Under the pieces are notes generated by a model that saw only the letters and a program-made list of their open reading frames with translations, was not told where the DNA came from and ran no database searches. Both the position numbers and the translations under genes were made by a program. Positions 8,752 through 18,125 of a stretch of DNA of 64,000 bases are shown here, in pieces (the stretch's first letter is position 1; every line of letters starts with the position of its first letter). Source of the DNA: Nesterenkonia alba DSM 19423 (lineage in GTDB: Bacteria; Actinomycetota; Actinomycetes; Actinomycetales; Micrococcaceae); contig NZ_ATXP01000003.1 of NCBI RefSeq assembly GCF_000421745.1, forward strand, positions 178,860-242,859, given 5' to 3'.

Positions 8752-9880
8752 GGGTCTCCTCTAACCAGTTGCGCAGTGCGGTGAGAAACGCTGTGGTCTC
8801 TTCCTCTGTTCCCGCGGTGACCCGCAGGTGCCCGGGAATACTGACTTCTCGGATGAGCACTCCCTCTTCAAGCAGGTGCTGCCACGCCGCGTGGGCGTCG
8901 TCGAGCCCGCCGAAGAGAACGAAGTTGGCATCAGATGGATAGGGCCGCAGTCCCATGCGCTGCAATTCGGTGACGATGCGGTCTCTCTGGACCTTGATTC
9001 GCTCCACGTTGGCCATGAGCGTCTCAGCGTGATCCAGAGCCGCACGAGCAGCCGCCTGGGTGACGGCCGAGAGGTGGTAGGGCAGCCGGACCAGCCGCAA
9101 GGCGTCAGTGACTTCCGGTGCGGCAGCCAGGTAGCCCAACCGTCCGCCGGCCAGCGCGAAAGCCTTGCTCATCGTTCGGGTCACGATCAGTCGAGGTCTG
9201 CCGTGGAGCAGCGTGAGGGCAGAGGCTGTGCCGGGCTGACGGAACTCCCCATAGGCCTCATCCACCACGACCATCGTCTCCCCCTCAGTGGCGGCATCAT
9301 AGGCAGCCTCGACCACCTCAAGCCCCAGAGCGGTGCCAGTGGGGTTATTGGGTGAGCACAGAATCACCACATGCGGTTGATGCTGTCGAATCTGGGCCGC
9401 AACATCCTCCGGGGTCTGCGTGAAGTCGGCGCTGCGCGTTCCAGCAATGTATTCGCTGTAGGTCCCCCGGGCGTAAAGGGGGTACATCGAATAGGTCGGA
9501 GGAAAGGCCAGAACGGACCGCCCCGGTCCGGCGAAGGCCTGCAGGATGTGCTGCATCACTTCGTTGGAGCCGTTCGCTGCCCAGATGTTCTCGGCGCTGA
9601 GATCCGGAGTCGGCAGGTCTCGGTTGAGGAAGTCGGCGAGTTTTTCCCGCAGGGCAGTGAATTCCCGGTCGGGGTACCGGTTCAGCGTCTCCGCGGCGGC
9701 GCGAACTTCCTTCGTTATCGCATCGACGACATCCGCCGGCACGTCATAGGTTGTCTCATTGACATTGAGCATGGCCTTGACCGTTAACTGAGGAGCACCG
9801 TAAGGCTCTTGGCCCTTCAGTTCATCCCGCAACGGCAACCGGTCTAGCCGCTGCGCGCGTGTCATCTCGGTATCGGTCAC
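8732..9880 (-). CDS. hisC: Histidinol-phosphate aminotransferase
   Basis: A 382-residue fold-type I PLP aminotransferase that converts imidazole acetol phosphate to histidinol phosphate. Visible signatures are [38 protein letters not shown], and the Schiff-base Lys in [17 protein letters not shown] conserved VKAMLNVNE near the N-terminus and RVTAGTEEE near the C-terminus fit HisC. The GTG at 9880 lies 6 nt after a TACGAT hexamer, so the transcript may be leaderless. A GTG at 9934 and an ATG at 9865 are alternatives. It is the first gene of the his operon visible here. Confidence 0.92.
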   Translation of the reverse strand: MTDTEMTRAQRLDRLPLRDELKGQEPYGAPQLTVKAMLNVNETTYDVPADVVDAITKEVRAAAETLNRYPDREFTALREKLADFLNRDLPTPDLSAENIWAANGSNEVMQHILQAFAGPGRSVLAFPPTYSMYPLYARGTYSEYIAGTRSADFTQTPEDVAAQIRQHQPHVVILCSPNNPTGTALGLEVVEAAYDAATEGETMVVVDEAYGEFRQPGTASALTLLHGRPRLIVTRTMSKAFALAGGRLGYLAAAPEVTDALRLVRLPYHLSAVTQAAARAALDHAETLMANVERIKVQRDRIVTELQRMGLRPYPSDANFVLFGGLDDAHAAWQHLLEEGVLIREVSIPGHLRVTAGTEEETTAFLTALRNWLEETHGRDPR

Positions 9881-9886
9881 GCCTCC

Positions 9887-9892
9887 ATCGTA
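9887..9892 (-). promoter_or_regulatory. Putative -10 of the his operon
   Basis: The minus-strand hexamer TACGAT lies 6 nt upstream of the chosen hisC GTG. This spacing fits a leaderless or nearly leaderless transcript for hisC-hisB-hisH-priA-sseB. Confidence 0.4.
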
Positions 9893-9967
9893 TCGGCCCG
9901 ACTCATTCGCCAGCGCCTCATCTTCCGGTGCCACGTCCCCGGGCCGTTGATGAAGGCATGGTGGATA

Positions 9968-10333
9968 TCACTCGGCAGGGATGTACAGACGCTCACCCGG
10001 TTGTAGCTGTGAGGACTCCAGTCCGTTGAGCTCGGCAATCCGTTCAACGGTGGTGTGGATGTCTTCTTCAGTATCCGCCTGGGCCGCAAGTGACCAGAGC
10101 GTATCCCCCACCCCCACGGTGACTTCCTCTGCCTGTACCCCGGAGACCTCATGAGAGGCCGCCTGCGCCTGGTTCAGCGTACTGATCCCCAGGAATAGCC
10201 CCGCGGTGAGCAACCCGCAGACCACGGTGAGAACTGGAATGCCCAGCAGAACGAAGCGCCCCCGGCGGGTCAGGCTGACGTGCCCCGGTGCTGCCCCGAA
10301 TGTGGTGGTGGTCATCTCATCTGTGGTGTTCAT
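9968..10333 (-). CDS. LysM membrane protein divergent from lexA (YneA/ChiZ/DivS-like position)
   Basis: A 121-residue protein with a short cytoplasmic N-terminus, one membrane helix (about residues 25-52, RFVLLGIPVLTVVCGLLTAG), and a single extracytoplasmic LysM domain near the C-terminus (VGVGDTLWSLAAQ through LQPGERLYIPAE). Bacillus YneA and mycobacterial ChiZ share this TM-plus-LysM plan and a position next to lexA; both are SOS-induced and restrain cell division, and corynebacterial DivS is a functional counterpart. A similar role is inferred. The ATG at 10333 follows GGAGG with 5 nt spacing. A LexA-box-like palindrome lies about 40 bp upstream. No catalytic domain accompanies the LysM. 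Confidence 0.8.
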   Translation of the reverse strand: MNTTDEMTTTTFGAAPGHVSLTRRGRFVLLGIPVLTVVCGLLTAGLFLGISTLNQAQAASHEVSGVQAEEVTVGVGDTLWSLAAQADTEEDIHTTVERIAELNGLESSQLQPGERLYIPAE

Positions 10334-10371
10334 CTCTTCCTCCGTGATCGATCCGTTGAACGAAGCGCTCA

Positions 10372-10387
10372 TCGAACTCGTGTTCTA
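10372..10387. promoter_or_regulatory. LexA (SOS) box-like palindrome, LysM side
   Basis: TCGAACTCGTGTTCTA matches the actinobacterial SOS pattern TCGAACnnnnGTTCGA except near the 3' end. It sits just upstream of the LysM-protein gene in the lexA intergenic region. LexA control is inferred from pattern and position. Confidence 0.5.
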
Positions 10388-10459
10388 TTTTTAGCACACA
10401 TCTTCGAATAGATCCACGCTGAGTCGCACACATCTCTGGAATCTGTCTGCGATGTGGCG

Positions 10460-10491
10460 TAGTGTGAAGCTAACTTCGAAGTGACATTCGA
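10460..10491 (+). promoter_or_regulatory. lexA promoter -10 and SOS box
   Basis: A TAGTGT -10 candidate (10460-10465) is followed by TCGAAGTGACATTCGA (10476-10491), symmetric TCGAA-N6-TTCGA, which would overlap the transcription start region. This is the expected site for LexA autorepression. Confidence 0.55.
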
Positions 10492-10577
10492 TGCTGACTT
10501 CTATTCCAGCAAGGGGGTCGGACACGTCGAATGTCCCGGCAAGAGACCGCGAAGCCACACGATGAAGGAGGTACGCC

Positions 10578-11288
10578 TTGTCTGAGAGCTCAGAGTCGGT
10601 GCCGCCGCTGACCACACGGCAGCGGCAGATCGTCGACGTCATTCAGAAATCCCTGGCTGAGCGCAGCTACCCACCCTCTATGCGGGAGATCGGTGATGCC
10701 TGCGGTCTGGCCTCGCTCTCATCGGTGACCCACCAGCTGGCTCGTTTGCAACAGCTCGGTTACCTGCGTCGGGTCCCTGGTAAACCGCGGGCTATGGAGG
10801 TGATCCGGGATTCCTCGGGTCGCTTGGTCCATCAAGAGCCGTCTGCGTCCCCCGAATCCAGCGGGGACTCCACCGTGGTGGATCTCGATAGCTACCGCAC
10901 GGCCAGCGACTCACGCCTCAACGAGATCCCTGTGGTCGGCCAGATTGCCGCCGGTGGACCGATTCTTGCCGAACAGAACGTCGAGGATGTCATGGCTCTG
11001 CCGCGTCAGCTCACCGGGGAGGGTGAGCTGTTCATGCTGCAGGTCCGTGGTGATTCGATGATCGACGCCGGAATTTTCGAAGGTGACTGGGTGGTGGTGC
11101 GCCGTCAGCCCGATGCGGACAACGGCGATATCGTCGCCGCACTGTTGGACGATGAGGCCACTGTCAAAGTCCTCAAGCGCAGGGATGGGCACCAGTGGTT
11201 GCTGCCGCAGAATACGCAGTACGAGCCGATCCTGGGCGATGAGGCCACCATCATGGGCAAGGTCGTCACCGTCCTGCGCAGCTTGTAA
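10578..11288 (+). CDS. lexA: SOS-response repressor LexA
   Basis: A 236-residue LexA. The N-terminal winged helix is [20 protein letters not shown] with recognition region [20 protein letters not shown]. The C-terminal S24 self-cleavage domain carries the scissile Ala-Gly in [13 protein letters not shown] (about residues 121-133), the Ser nucleophile in [14 protein letters not shown], and the general-base Lys in ATVKVLKR. RecA filaments trigger cleavage after DNA damage, derepressing SOS genes. The TTG start at 10578 is fixed by GAAGGAGG 6 nt upstream. recA itself lies about 11 kb away on the other strand with its own SOS box. Confidence 0.97.
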   Translation: MSESSESVPPLTTRQRQIVDVIQKSLAERSYPPSMREIGDACGLASLSSVTHQLARLQQLGYLRRVPGKPRAMEVIRDSSGRLVHQEPSASPESSGDSTVVDLDSYRTASDSRLNEIPVVGQIAAGGPILAEQNVEDVMALPRQLTGEGELFMLQVRGDSMIDAGIFEGDWVVVRRQPDADNGDIVAALLDDEATVKVLKRRDGHQWLLPQNTQYEPILGDEATIMGKVVTVLRSL

Positions 11289-11341
11289 CGGCAGTTCATT
11301 TTCCCCGCTTCCCGGCATGCCAGGCTGTGGGGAAAGCGGTC

Positions 11342-13369
11342 TCAGGCGTTGCGTAGCCTGTTAAGCGCCTGACGCACAGCGGTACCGTCAGTGGTACGCC
11401 ACAATCCGGGCATGGATTTCACAAGGAATGTTCCATACTGTTTGGTCGCCAGCCGGGAGTCCAGCACAGCAAGAACCCCCCGGTCCTCAGAGCTGCGAAT
11501 CAACCGTCCGGCTCCTTGGGCCAGGCGGATGGCCGCGTGAGTGGCCGAGACCTGCATGAACCCGTTTCCACCGGCCCGATCGGCTTCCACCGTCCGCGCA
11601 GTGGTCAGCGGGTCGTTCGGCCGAGGGAAGGGAATCCGGTCAATGGTCACCAGGCGGCACGAGCGTCCCGGCACATCAACTCCCTGCCAGAGACTCATCG
11701 TGCCAAAAAGGCAGGTCTCCTCCTCGTCAGCAAATTGCCGGATGAGCGCAGACATTGTGGCATCCCCCTGACAGAGAATCGGGACATCGAGTGTGCCCCG
11801 CAATTCTTCGGCGGCCTCTTCGGCGGCACGCCTGGAAGAGAACAGCGCCAGGGTGGCTCCGCCGGAGGCGTGAATAAGCCCGGCGAGTTCTTCTCTCTGA
11901 TCCTGTTGGGTGCTCAGTGAGGGCGCAGGCAGGTGCCGAGCAACATAAAGCATCCCCTGCCGGGGGTAGTCAAAGGGCGTACCGACATCAAGGGGGTCCC
12001 ATGGCGGGGCCTTCTCACCGCGCAACCCCAGCTGCCCGGCCATCACATCGAAACTCTCCCCAATGGTTAAGGTCGCCGAGGTCAGGATCACCGTACGGGT
12101 GCTGAAGAGCCCCTCCCGCAGTCGAGCTGCCACGGTCGTGGGCGCGACGTAGATCAGCGGGGGCTCCTCCGGGCCCGCCTCCTGGTACCCCTTCCCCGGC
12201 ACGAAGGTGCCAGGCCGGGTCAGCCAGATGACATCGGGGGTCTGGTCCGCCTCAAGCATCCGCTCAGCAACAGTGCACACAGCCTGCAAGCGAGCTCGGG
12301 CGGTGGTCCGGCCGGCGTCTGCCTCGGAGGCAGCCTCCCCGCCGCTGTCCTTGGAATCCGCCAGAGCCGTACGAGCTGCCTGCCTGGCTGCGTCCACTGC
12401 CGCAGTCTGCTGCTCATTGAGCCCCCGGTGCAACAGTCCCGAGGGGGTGGAGGCGAAGGCCGCTTCTACGGCGGTGGCTGCCTGCTGTAGAGGCTCCACG
12501 TTGATCGCTGTGTGCCGGCGCGCGGAGGAAGCCGCCGCGGAGATCATCCCAGCCGAGAGGTGCTCCGTCACCGCTGAAGTGACCCGTTCGGCGAACTCGT
12601 GGGCCTCATCGATGATGACGGCGTCGTGCTCCGGCAGCACATCGAGGCCTTCGAAGGCATCGATGGCCAGCATGGCGTGATTCGTGACGACGACGTCGGA
12701 TTCGTTGGCTTCAGTGCGGGCCAGCTCGGCGAAACACTCCTCCACCATGGGGCATTTTCTGCCCAGGCAATCCACCGCGTTGACCGAAACCTGCCGCCAG
12801 GCTTGGTCGGTGACTCCTTCGGGTAAGTCGTCACGGTCCCCGGTCTCGGTTTCTTCGGCCCACTCCCGCAGCATCATCACCTGTTTCCCTAACCGGGAGG
12901 TGGGTTCATAGGTGGTGACCCCGCCGGTGGGTTCGGTGGCCACCGAGAACAGCGCCTCGGCGTCGTCGTCGGTCTCCGGGAAACCTCCGGCCAGCTTGTG
13001 TTTGCAGAGATAGTTGGCACGCCCCTTGACCAGACCCACCTTCACCGGGCGGTCAAGCTCCGGTTCGATGGACTCCAACAGCCGGGGCAGGTCGCGGCCC
13101 ATGATCTGGGCCTGGAGCGCCAGCGTGGCCGTGGAGACCAGCACCGGCCGCTCAGACTCCAGCGCATGGGCCACGGCCGGCACCAGGTACGCCAGGGACT
13201 TACCCGTGCCGGTACCGGCCTGGACCATCAGGTGCCGCTGTTTCTGAAGCGCTTCGGCAACCCGCCGAGCCATGATGACCTGACCCTCACGGCGGGTCCC
13301 GCCGAAGGAGTCCACCGCGGTGGTGAGCAGATCCTCGGCGCGCTGCTCCGGAGCTGTGGTCACCGTCAT
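11342..13369 (-). CDS. DinG/XPD-like ATP-dependent DNA helicase
   Basis: A 675-residue superfamily 2 helicase of the iron-sulfur DinG/YoaA group. Walker A is AGTGTGKSLAYLVP (about residues 52-65); a four-cysteine Fe-S pattern is suggested by NYLCKHKL and the later CLGRKCPMVEEC; the DEAH box is VIIDEAHEFAERV. C-terminal helicase motifs include LFGTMSLWQGVDVPG and QGAGRLIRS. Enzymes of this family unwind forked or D-loop DNA in repair. Its start lies 3 nt after the hflX stop, so it is cotranscribed with hflX, and it is convergent with lexA, an arrangement that fits a DNA-damage role but does not prove LexA control. Confidence 0.92.
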   Translation of the reverse strand: MTVTTAPEQRAEDLLTTAVDSFGGTRREGQVIMARRVAEALQKQRHLMVQAGTGTGKSLAYLVPAVAHALESERPVLVSTATLALQAQIMGRDLPRLLESIEPELDRPVKVGLVKGRANYLCKHKLAGGFPETDDDAEALFSVATEPTGGVTTYEPTSRLGKQVMMLREWAEETETGDRDDLPEGVTDQAWRQVSVNAVDCLGRKCPMVEECFAELARTEANESDVVVTNHAMLAIDAFEGLDVLPEHDAVIIDEAHEFAERVTSAVTEHLSAGMISAAASSARRHTAINVEPLQQAATAVEAAFASTPSGLLHRGLNEQQTAAVDAARQAARTALADSKDSGGEAASEADAGRTTARARLQAVCTVAERMLEADQTPDVIWLTRPGTFVPGKGYQEAGPEEPPLIYVAPTTVAARLREGLFSTRTVILTSATLTIGESFDVMAGQLGLRGEKAPPWDPLDVGTPFDYPRQGMLYVARHLPAPSLSTQQDQREELAGLIHASGGATLALFSSRRAAEEAAEELRGTLDVPILCQGDATMSALIRQFADEEETCLFGTMSLWQGVDVPGRSCRLVTIDRIPFPRPNDPLTTARTVEADRAGGNGFMQVSATHAAIRLAQGAGRLIRSSEDRGVLAVLDSRLATKQYGTFLVKSMPGLWRTTDGTAVRQALNRLRNA

Positions 13370-13372
13370 CGA

Positions 13373-14920
13373 TCAGGCGGCCACCTGGTACTTCGCCATA
13401 TCGGCGGCAAGCGGAGCACGGACTTTGACTCGCAGCCGGGTGCCCTGCTCTTGGTACTCGGTGGAGAGAATCTCGGCATCGGCCTCGTGCAGCCGGGAGA
13501 CGATGTCACCTTCGGTGTAGGGCACCAGCAGGTCCAACTCGATGTCAGGACGCGGAATGGACTGGCTAATCCGTTCCTTCAGCTCGGCGATCCCTTCACC
13601 GGTGCGGGCAGAAACCACCGCCACATGCGGTTCGCGGCGCCTGATGCGGTCGATGACGTGCTGTTCGGCGGCGTCGGCCTTATTGAGCACGATGATCTCA
13701 TCGACCTGGTGGGCTTCGACGTCGGCGAGCACTTGCCGCACCGCGGCGATCTGCCCCTCAGGCTCCGGGTGGGAGGCATCCACCACGTGGAGGATGAGGT
13801 CGGCGTCGGCGACTTCTTCCAGCGTGGAGCGGAAGGCTTCCACCAGCTGTGTGGGCAGCTGGCGGACGAAACCCACGGTGTCAGACAGCGTGTACCCGAT
13901 TCCATCGGGGGTGACCGCTTTACGCACCGTCGGGTCTAGCGTGGCGAACAGTGCGTTCTCCACCAGCACCCCAGCGTCGGTGAGCCGGTTGAGTAAGGAG
14001 GACTTCCCCGCGTTGGTGTACCCGGCGATCGCCACCGAGGGCACGGCGTTGCGTTTCCGGTTGGCGCGTTTGGCCTCCCGGGCGGGTTTCATCGCGGCGA
14101 TCTCCCGGCGCAGTTTGGCCATGCGCTGGTTGATCCGCCGCCGGTCCAGCTCGATCTTGGTCTCACCGGGACCACGGGAGCCAATTCCACCTCCGGCTGC
14201 GCCGACCCGTCCACCGGCCTGCCGGGACAGTGACTCACCCCAACCGCGCAGACGGGGCAGCATGTACTCCATCTGCGCCAGTTCGACCTGGGCCTTACCT
14301 TCCCGGGATTTGGCGTGCTGAGCGAAGATGTCCAGGATCAGCCCGGTGCGGTCGATGACTTTGACTTTGACGATGTCTTCGAGGCCACGCCGCTGAGAGG
14401 GTGCCAACTCGGAGTCGACGACCACCGTGTCGGCTCCGAGTTCGGCCACTGCCTCGCGGATTTCCTCGGCTTTACCCGATCCGAAGAACGTTCCGGGGTC
14501 CGGGGTGGAGCGCCGCTGGAGGAATCCATCCAGCACCGTGGACCCGGCGGTTTCGGCCAGTGCGGCCAGTTCCCGCAGCGAGTATTCGGCTTCGGCGGTG
14601 GATCCGCCGGTCCACAGCCCGGCGAGAACCACTCGTTCCAGGCGCAGCTGCCGGTATTCGACTTCCGTGACGTCTTCAAGTTCAGTGGAGAGCCCTTCGA
14701 CCCGGCGCAGACTGCGCCGTTCGAACAAGTCGTACTGTTCGCCGTCGTGGTCGGTGTGCTCTTCGGTCTCGGCGAGTTCGCGGGCTCGGCCATCGAGCAC
14801 ACTGCGCCGGTGGCGTTGCTCGGGGATGATCCGACTCTGCTCGCTGGAGGCTTCATCGGCAGCGAGGATGCGCGCAATGGTGGCGTCGATCGTGGATTGG
14901 CTGGTGTGCTTTTCAGTCAT
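13373..14920 (-). CDS. hflX: GTPase HflX
   Basis: A 515-residue ribosome-associated GTPase of the Obg-HflX family, known to split stalled ribosomes. The N-terminal HflX domain includes FGSGKAEEIREAV and the glycine-rich linker QAGGRVGAAGGGIGSRGPG; the G domain has G1 GYTNAGKSSLLNRL, G3 DTVGFVRQLP and G4 NKADAAEQ. The start ATG at 14920 follows ACGGAG at short spacing. A 180-bp non-coding gap separates it from the divergent methyltransferase gene. Confidence 0.96.
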   Translation of the reverse strand: MTEKHTSQSTIDATIARILAADEASSEQSRIIPEQRHRRSVLDGRARELAETEEHTDHDGEQYDLFERRSLRRVEGLSTELEDVTEVEYRQLRLERVVLAGLWTGGSTAEAEYSLRELAALAETAGSTVLDGFLQRRSTPDPGTFFGSGKAEEIREAVAELGADTVVVDSELAPSQRRGLEDIVKVKVIDRTGLILDIFAQHAKSREGKAQVELAQMEYMLPRLRGWGESLSRQAGGRVGAAGGGIGSRGPGETKIELDRRRINQRMAKLRREIAAMKPAREAKRANRKRNAVPSVAIAGYTNAGKSSLLNRLTDAGVLVENALFATLDPTVRKAVTPDGIGYTLSDTVGFVRQLPTQLVEAFRSTLEEVADADLILHVVDASHPEPEGQIAAVRQVLADVEAHQVDEIIVLNKADAAEQHVIDRIRRREPHVAVVSARTGEGIAELKERISQSIPRPDIELDLLVPYTEGDIVSRLHEADAEILSTEYQEQGTRLRVKVRAPLAADMAKYQVAA

Positions 14921-15096
14921 GTTCTCCGTTCACCCGGGTGTTCTCCGGGGCCCGCGGCGAGCCGGACGGCTTCTGCGGCGGGGCTTGTCAAAGATGTGAA
15001 TGGCCTTGGGATCGGGACTCAACCGCTCAGGCGGGAGTACAGCAGGGCATTCCACATGTGTGACAGTCTATCCGATCCCCGTGGCGGGGGCTGGAC

Positions 15097-15102
15097 TACT
15101 AT
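15097..15102 (+). promoter_or_regulatory. -10 of leaderless methyltransferase gene
   Basis: TACTAT is followed by exactly 7 nt and then the ATG at 15110, which predicts a leaderless mRNA for the methyltransferase/FolC-like pair. Confidence 0.55.
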
Positions 15103-15109
15103 GCAACGG

Positions 15110-15724
15110 ATGGCTGGTGCGCATTATTTCTCCCCGGACCCGGACACTCCCCTGATACGGCGACAGGTGGAGGTCGAGCTGGCCGGACGCAGAGTTGAGG
15201 TGACCACCTCCGGCGGTATTTTCTCCCCCGACGGGATCGATAAGGGCACAGCGGTGCTGTTGCAGCGTGCCCCAACACCGCCGCAACAGGGCGCTCTACT
15301 GGATCTGGGCTGCGGGTGGGGTCCGATCGCACTGACCATGGCGCAGCTGGCCCCGCAGGCTGCGGTGTGGGCGGTGGATGTCAACGAACGAGCCCGGACA
15401 CTATGCCGGGAGAACGCCGAAGCCCTCGGACTGGACAACGTGACCGTCGCAGCCCCTGATGAAGTCGGCGAGGAAGTGCGCTTTGCTGGGATATGGTCCA
15501 ACCCTCCCATTCGGATCGGTAAGGCGGCCCTGCACGATCTGCTGCTGACCTGGCTGCCGCGCCTGACCCCGGGCGGTGAAGCCTGGCTGGTAGTGCAGAA
15601 GAATCTGGGGGCCGATTCGCTCCAACGCTGGCTCTCCGAACACCTCTCAGCTGAATACGATGTCGACCGCCCCGCCTCCCAGAAGGGCTTCCGGCTGCTG
15701 CGGGTGGAGCGTTCATCCCCATGA
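15110..15724 (+). CDS. Class I SAM methyltransferase, RsmC/MTS-like
   Basis: A 204-residue small methyltransferase of the MTS domain type found in RsmC and RsmD-like rRNA enzymes. Motif I is LLDLGCGWGPIALTMA (about residues 60-75), the acidic motif II is WAVDVNERA, and the catalytic motif IV is SNPPIRIGK (NPP-type, as in base amine methylation); the C-terminus has GGEAWLVVQKNLGADSL. The N-terminus HYFSPDPDT and SGGIFSPDGID are typical for the family. It may modify rRNA, but the target is inferred. The ATG at 15110 is set by the TACTAT hexamer 7 nt upstream; it overlaps the next gene by 4 nt (ATGA). Confidence 0.85.
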   Translation: MAGAHYFSPDPDTPLIRRQVEVELAGRRVEVTTSGGIFSPDGIDKGTAVLLQRAPTPPQQGALLDLGCGWGPIALTMAQLAPQAAVWAVDVNERARTLCRENAEALGLDNVTVAAPDEVGEEVRFAGIWSNPPIRIGKAALHDLLLTWLPRLTPGGEAWLVVQKNLGADSLQRWLSEHLSAEYDVDRPASQKGFRLLRVERSSP

Positions 15725-17181
15725 CCCGCACTGACCGCTCCTCGGAGGAAGAGGTGATCTTTGGCGAGTGGCGTGCGCTGCGCACTGTGAGTTCCCGCTC
15801 TCTGGCACGCACCCGAGCCCTACTGGAGGTGTTGGAGCATGATCCGGCGGGGTTCTCTCCTGCGGTGCTTGGCGTCGTCGGTTCCAAGGGGAAGGGAACC
15901 GCTGCGGTCTATGCCTCTGCGACTCTGTGCGGGCTGGGGCTGCGAACCGGCACGGTGATGAGTCCGGGCATCGTGTCCAATGCAGACCGGATCCGGGTCA
16001 ACGGCACAGCCGTCAGCGCCACAGTCTGGCGCCGAGCGTTGCGGCGTCTGGCCGAAGCGAGACGCCACCTCCCCCCGGCGACGGCAGAGACCGGGTACTT
16101 GGCTCCCACAGGGTTGTTCATGGTGCTGGCCATGCTGATCTTCGCCGAAGAGGGGGTCGACGTCGTCGTCGCTGAGGCCGGAATGGGTGGGGTCTCCGAT
16201 GACCTCTCCCACTGGCCATTGCAGACGGTGGTGGTCACGGAGATCTTCGCTGAGCACCTCGATGTGCTGGGTCCCACCCTCCGGGATGTGGCCCGGGACA
16301 AGGCCGGTGTCATCGGGGCGGGTACCCAGTGGGTGGTGAGCCTTCGGCAGTCTCCGCAGGTGCACCGTGAGATCGAGCACCAGCTGGACCGCTGCACCTG
16401 CCTCGGGCGCGGGCCGCGGGTCATCGAGGTGGCCACTGAGCCGACGACGCCGGCTGCCCTCCCTGAAGCGCTGAACACGCACCTTCCGCAGGGGATTCAG
16501 CGGAGCAACGCTGCAGCCGGTGTCCTCGCGGCCCTGGCCGTGGCAGGCCACGATCCACACCACCCCACCCTGGAGAGTTCCGGTACCCCAGCAACCGCAG
16601 AGGCATCACGCTGTGGCCACAGCTTGGGCCGCAGCCCGGTTCTTCCGCGCCTGACCTCCACGCTGGCTTCGGTGCGGTACCCCGGGCGGCTCTCGGTCCA
16701 CCAGGTGCCCGCGACCGCTCCCGGGGACCCCCAGCCGTGGTGCATCGTGGATTCTGCGGTCTCCCGCGCCGGGCTGGAACACGCTTTAGCCTTCAGTCGC
16801 GGTCAGCTGGGGTCCGAACCGGACCAGGTGCTGGTGTGCTTGCCTCCGGGGAAAGACCTCCCGGGGTTTGTGGCGGGGTTACGACACTGGCCGGGGCGGA
16901 AAGTGTTCGTCGAGCTCCCCGGAGCCTACACCGGGACCCCGGATCGCTCGGCCTGGCCAGAGGGTCCCGGCTGGGAATGGGCGTGCCTCAAGGATCTCGG
17001 TGGCGCGGCCGTGCATGAGGCCGCCGGCTCGGCTCAGCTGGTGCAACTGCTCAGCCGCGGGGATTCCCTGGCGGTGGGGACGGTCCTGTTCACGGCCCTG
17101 GTACTGCGCACCGTGGGGGCTGAGGCTGAGACCCTGTTCACCGTGCCGCCGGAGTCGCCTGTGGAGGCTTGCTCAGCGTGA
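15721..17181 (+). CDS. Divergent FolC-like Mur-ligase-family protein
   Basis: A 486-residue protein of the folylpolyglutamate/dihydrofolate synthase (FolC) branch of Mur ligases. The P-loop VVGSKGKGT (about residues 51-58), SPGIVSNADRIRVNG, AEAGMGG, and a segment ending EHLDVLGPTLRDVARDKAG follow the FolC middle-domain pattern. In the C-terminal half the usual FolC DGAHNP motif is replaced by VDSAVSRAGL at the equivalent place, and the C-terminal region is otherwise poorly conserved. It may therefore use another substrate or be impaired. It is translationally coupled to the methyltransferase (ATGA) and convergent with dapF; this position between a methyltransferase and dapF is unusual for FolC. 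Confidence 0.75.
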   Translation: MTRTDRSSEEEVIFGEWRALRTVSSRSLARTRALLEVLEHDPAGFSPAVLGVVGSKGKGTAAVYASATLCGLGLRTGTVMSPGIVSNADRIRVNGTAVSATVWRRALRRLAEARRHLPPATAETGYLAPTGLFMVLAMLIFAEEGVDVVVAEAGMGGVSDDLSHWPLQTVVVTEIFAEHLDVLGPTLRDVARDKAGVIGAGTQWVVSLRQSPQVHREIEHQLDRCTCLGRGPRVIEVATEPTTPAALPEALNTHLPQGIQRSNAAAGVLAALAVAGHDPHHPTLESSGTPATAEASRCGHSLGRSPVLPRLTSTLASVRYPGRLSVHQVPATAPGDPQPWCIVDSAVSRAGLEHALAFSRGQLGSEPDQVLVCLPPGKDLPGFVAGLRHWPGRKVFVELPGAYTGTPDRSAWPEGPGWEWACLKDLGGAAVHEAAGSAQLVQLLSRGDSLAVGTVLFTALVLRTVGAEAETLFTVPPESPVEACSA

Positions 17182-17208
17182 CTCCGGTGGCCCTGTGGTG
17201 TCAGGGGC

Positions 17209-18117
17209 TCAGATGAGCGTACCGGTGTAGACCAGCACCGCCGGTCCGGAGAGGGTGACGTCTTCGGCACCGTCAGCCCGGGGGGTGAAGGTCACCGTGA
17301 CCACTCCCCCGGGGACCTCGACACTCCAGGTGTCGACACCGTCGTCGGCTACCCACACTCGGGTCGCTGCGGCTGCGGCGCAGGCCCCGGTTCCGCAGGA
17401 GAGGGTCTCCCCGACTCCGCGTTCGTGGACCCGCATGCGCACTCGCCCGGCCCCCTCTGTGACCAGTGGGTCTCCGGGGACCACGAATTCCACGTTTGTC
17501 CCGTGCGGCGGGGTGGGTTCCACTGTGGGTGCGGTGTGAAGGTCGAGGCGTTGCAGGGTCCGCCCGTCTGGCAAAGCGACCACCGTGTGGGGGTTGCCCA
17601 TGGAGATGCTCAGCCCGGGCCGCGGGTCGGCGAGGCCGGCCACTTTGACCAGGGAGTCGCTGCCCCGTTCGGCGGCCAGTTCTGGGTCGATGAAGGACCA
17701 GATCCCCATGCCCACCGCGTAGCCTTCAGGTACCTTCTGCACGGTCTTGATTCCGGCGCGGGTCAGCACCGGCAGTTCATCACCCTCGCTGAGCTCAGCG
17801 AGCCCTTCGGCGATGAGGAAATGCACAAAGGCCCGCACACCGTTGCCACACATTTCGGCCGCACTGCCATCAGCGTTGCGGTAGTCCATAAACCACACCG
17901 GTGCGGCATCGTCGCTGCCCAGGCCCGCTGCACTGAGCAGTCGGCGGGCTTCATGGTCGGCGTGGGCGGCCACGGCCCGGATGAACCCGTCGGCTCCGAC
18001 GCCGAGGTGACGGTCGCAGACCGCAGTGACGAAGGTGGCGTCGAGGTCCTGCACCCCAGCAGGGTCGGAGACCAGCACGAAGTCGTTGCCGGTGGCGTGG
18101 GCTTTGGTGAACTGCAT
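17209..18117 (-). CDS. dapF: Diaminopimelate epimerase
   Basis: A 302-residue cofactor-independent epimerase that interconverts LL- and meso-diaminopimelate for lysine and peptidoglycan synthesis. Both catalytic cysteines are present: MCGNGVRAFVHFL and LSCGTGACAAAA, and the N-terminal KAHATGNDFVL is typical. The ATG at 18117 was preferred; an upstream TTG at 18129 overlaps the miaA stop and would add MNTP. It follows miaB-miaA on the same strand. dapA and dapB are also in this window, at 31-34 kb. Confidence 0.95.
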   Translation of the reverse strand: MQFTKAHATGNDFVLVSDPAGVQDLDATFVTAVCDRHLGVGADGFIRAVAAHADHEARRLLSAAGLGSDDAAPVWFMDYRNADGSAAEMCGNGVRAFVHFLIAEGLAELSEGDELPVLTRAGIKTVQKVPEGYAVGMGIWSFIDPELAAERGSDSLVKVAGLADPRPGLSISMGNPHTVVALPDGRTLQRLDLHTAPTVEPTPPHGTNVEFVVPGDPLVTEGAGRVRMRVHERGVGETLSCGTGACAAAAATRVWVADDGVDTWSVEVPGGVVTVTFTPRADGAEDVTLSGPAVLVYTGTLI

Positions 18118-18125
18118 AGGGGTAT

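Noticed and set aside
14315..15109. N-terminal extension of the methyltransferase into the hflX region
   Set aside because: The extension is antisense to hflX and the methyltransferase fold begins at 15110, right after a TACTAT hexamer.
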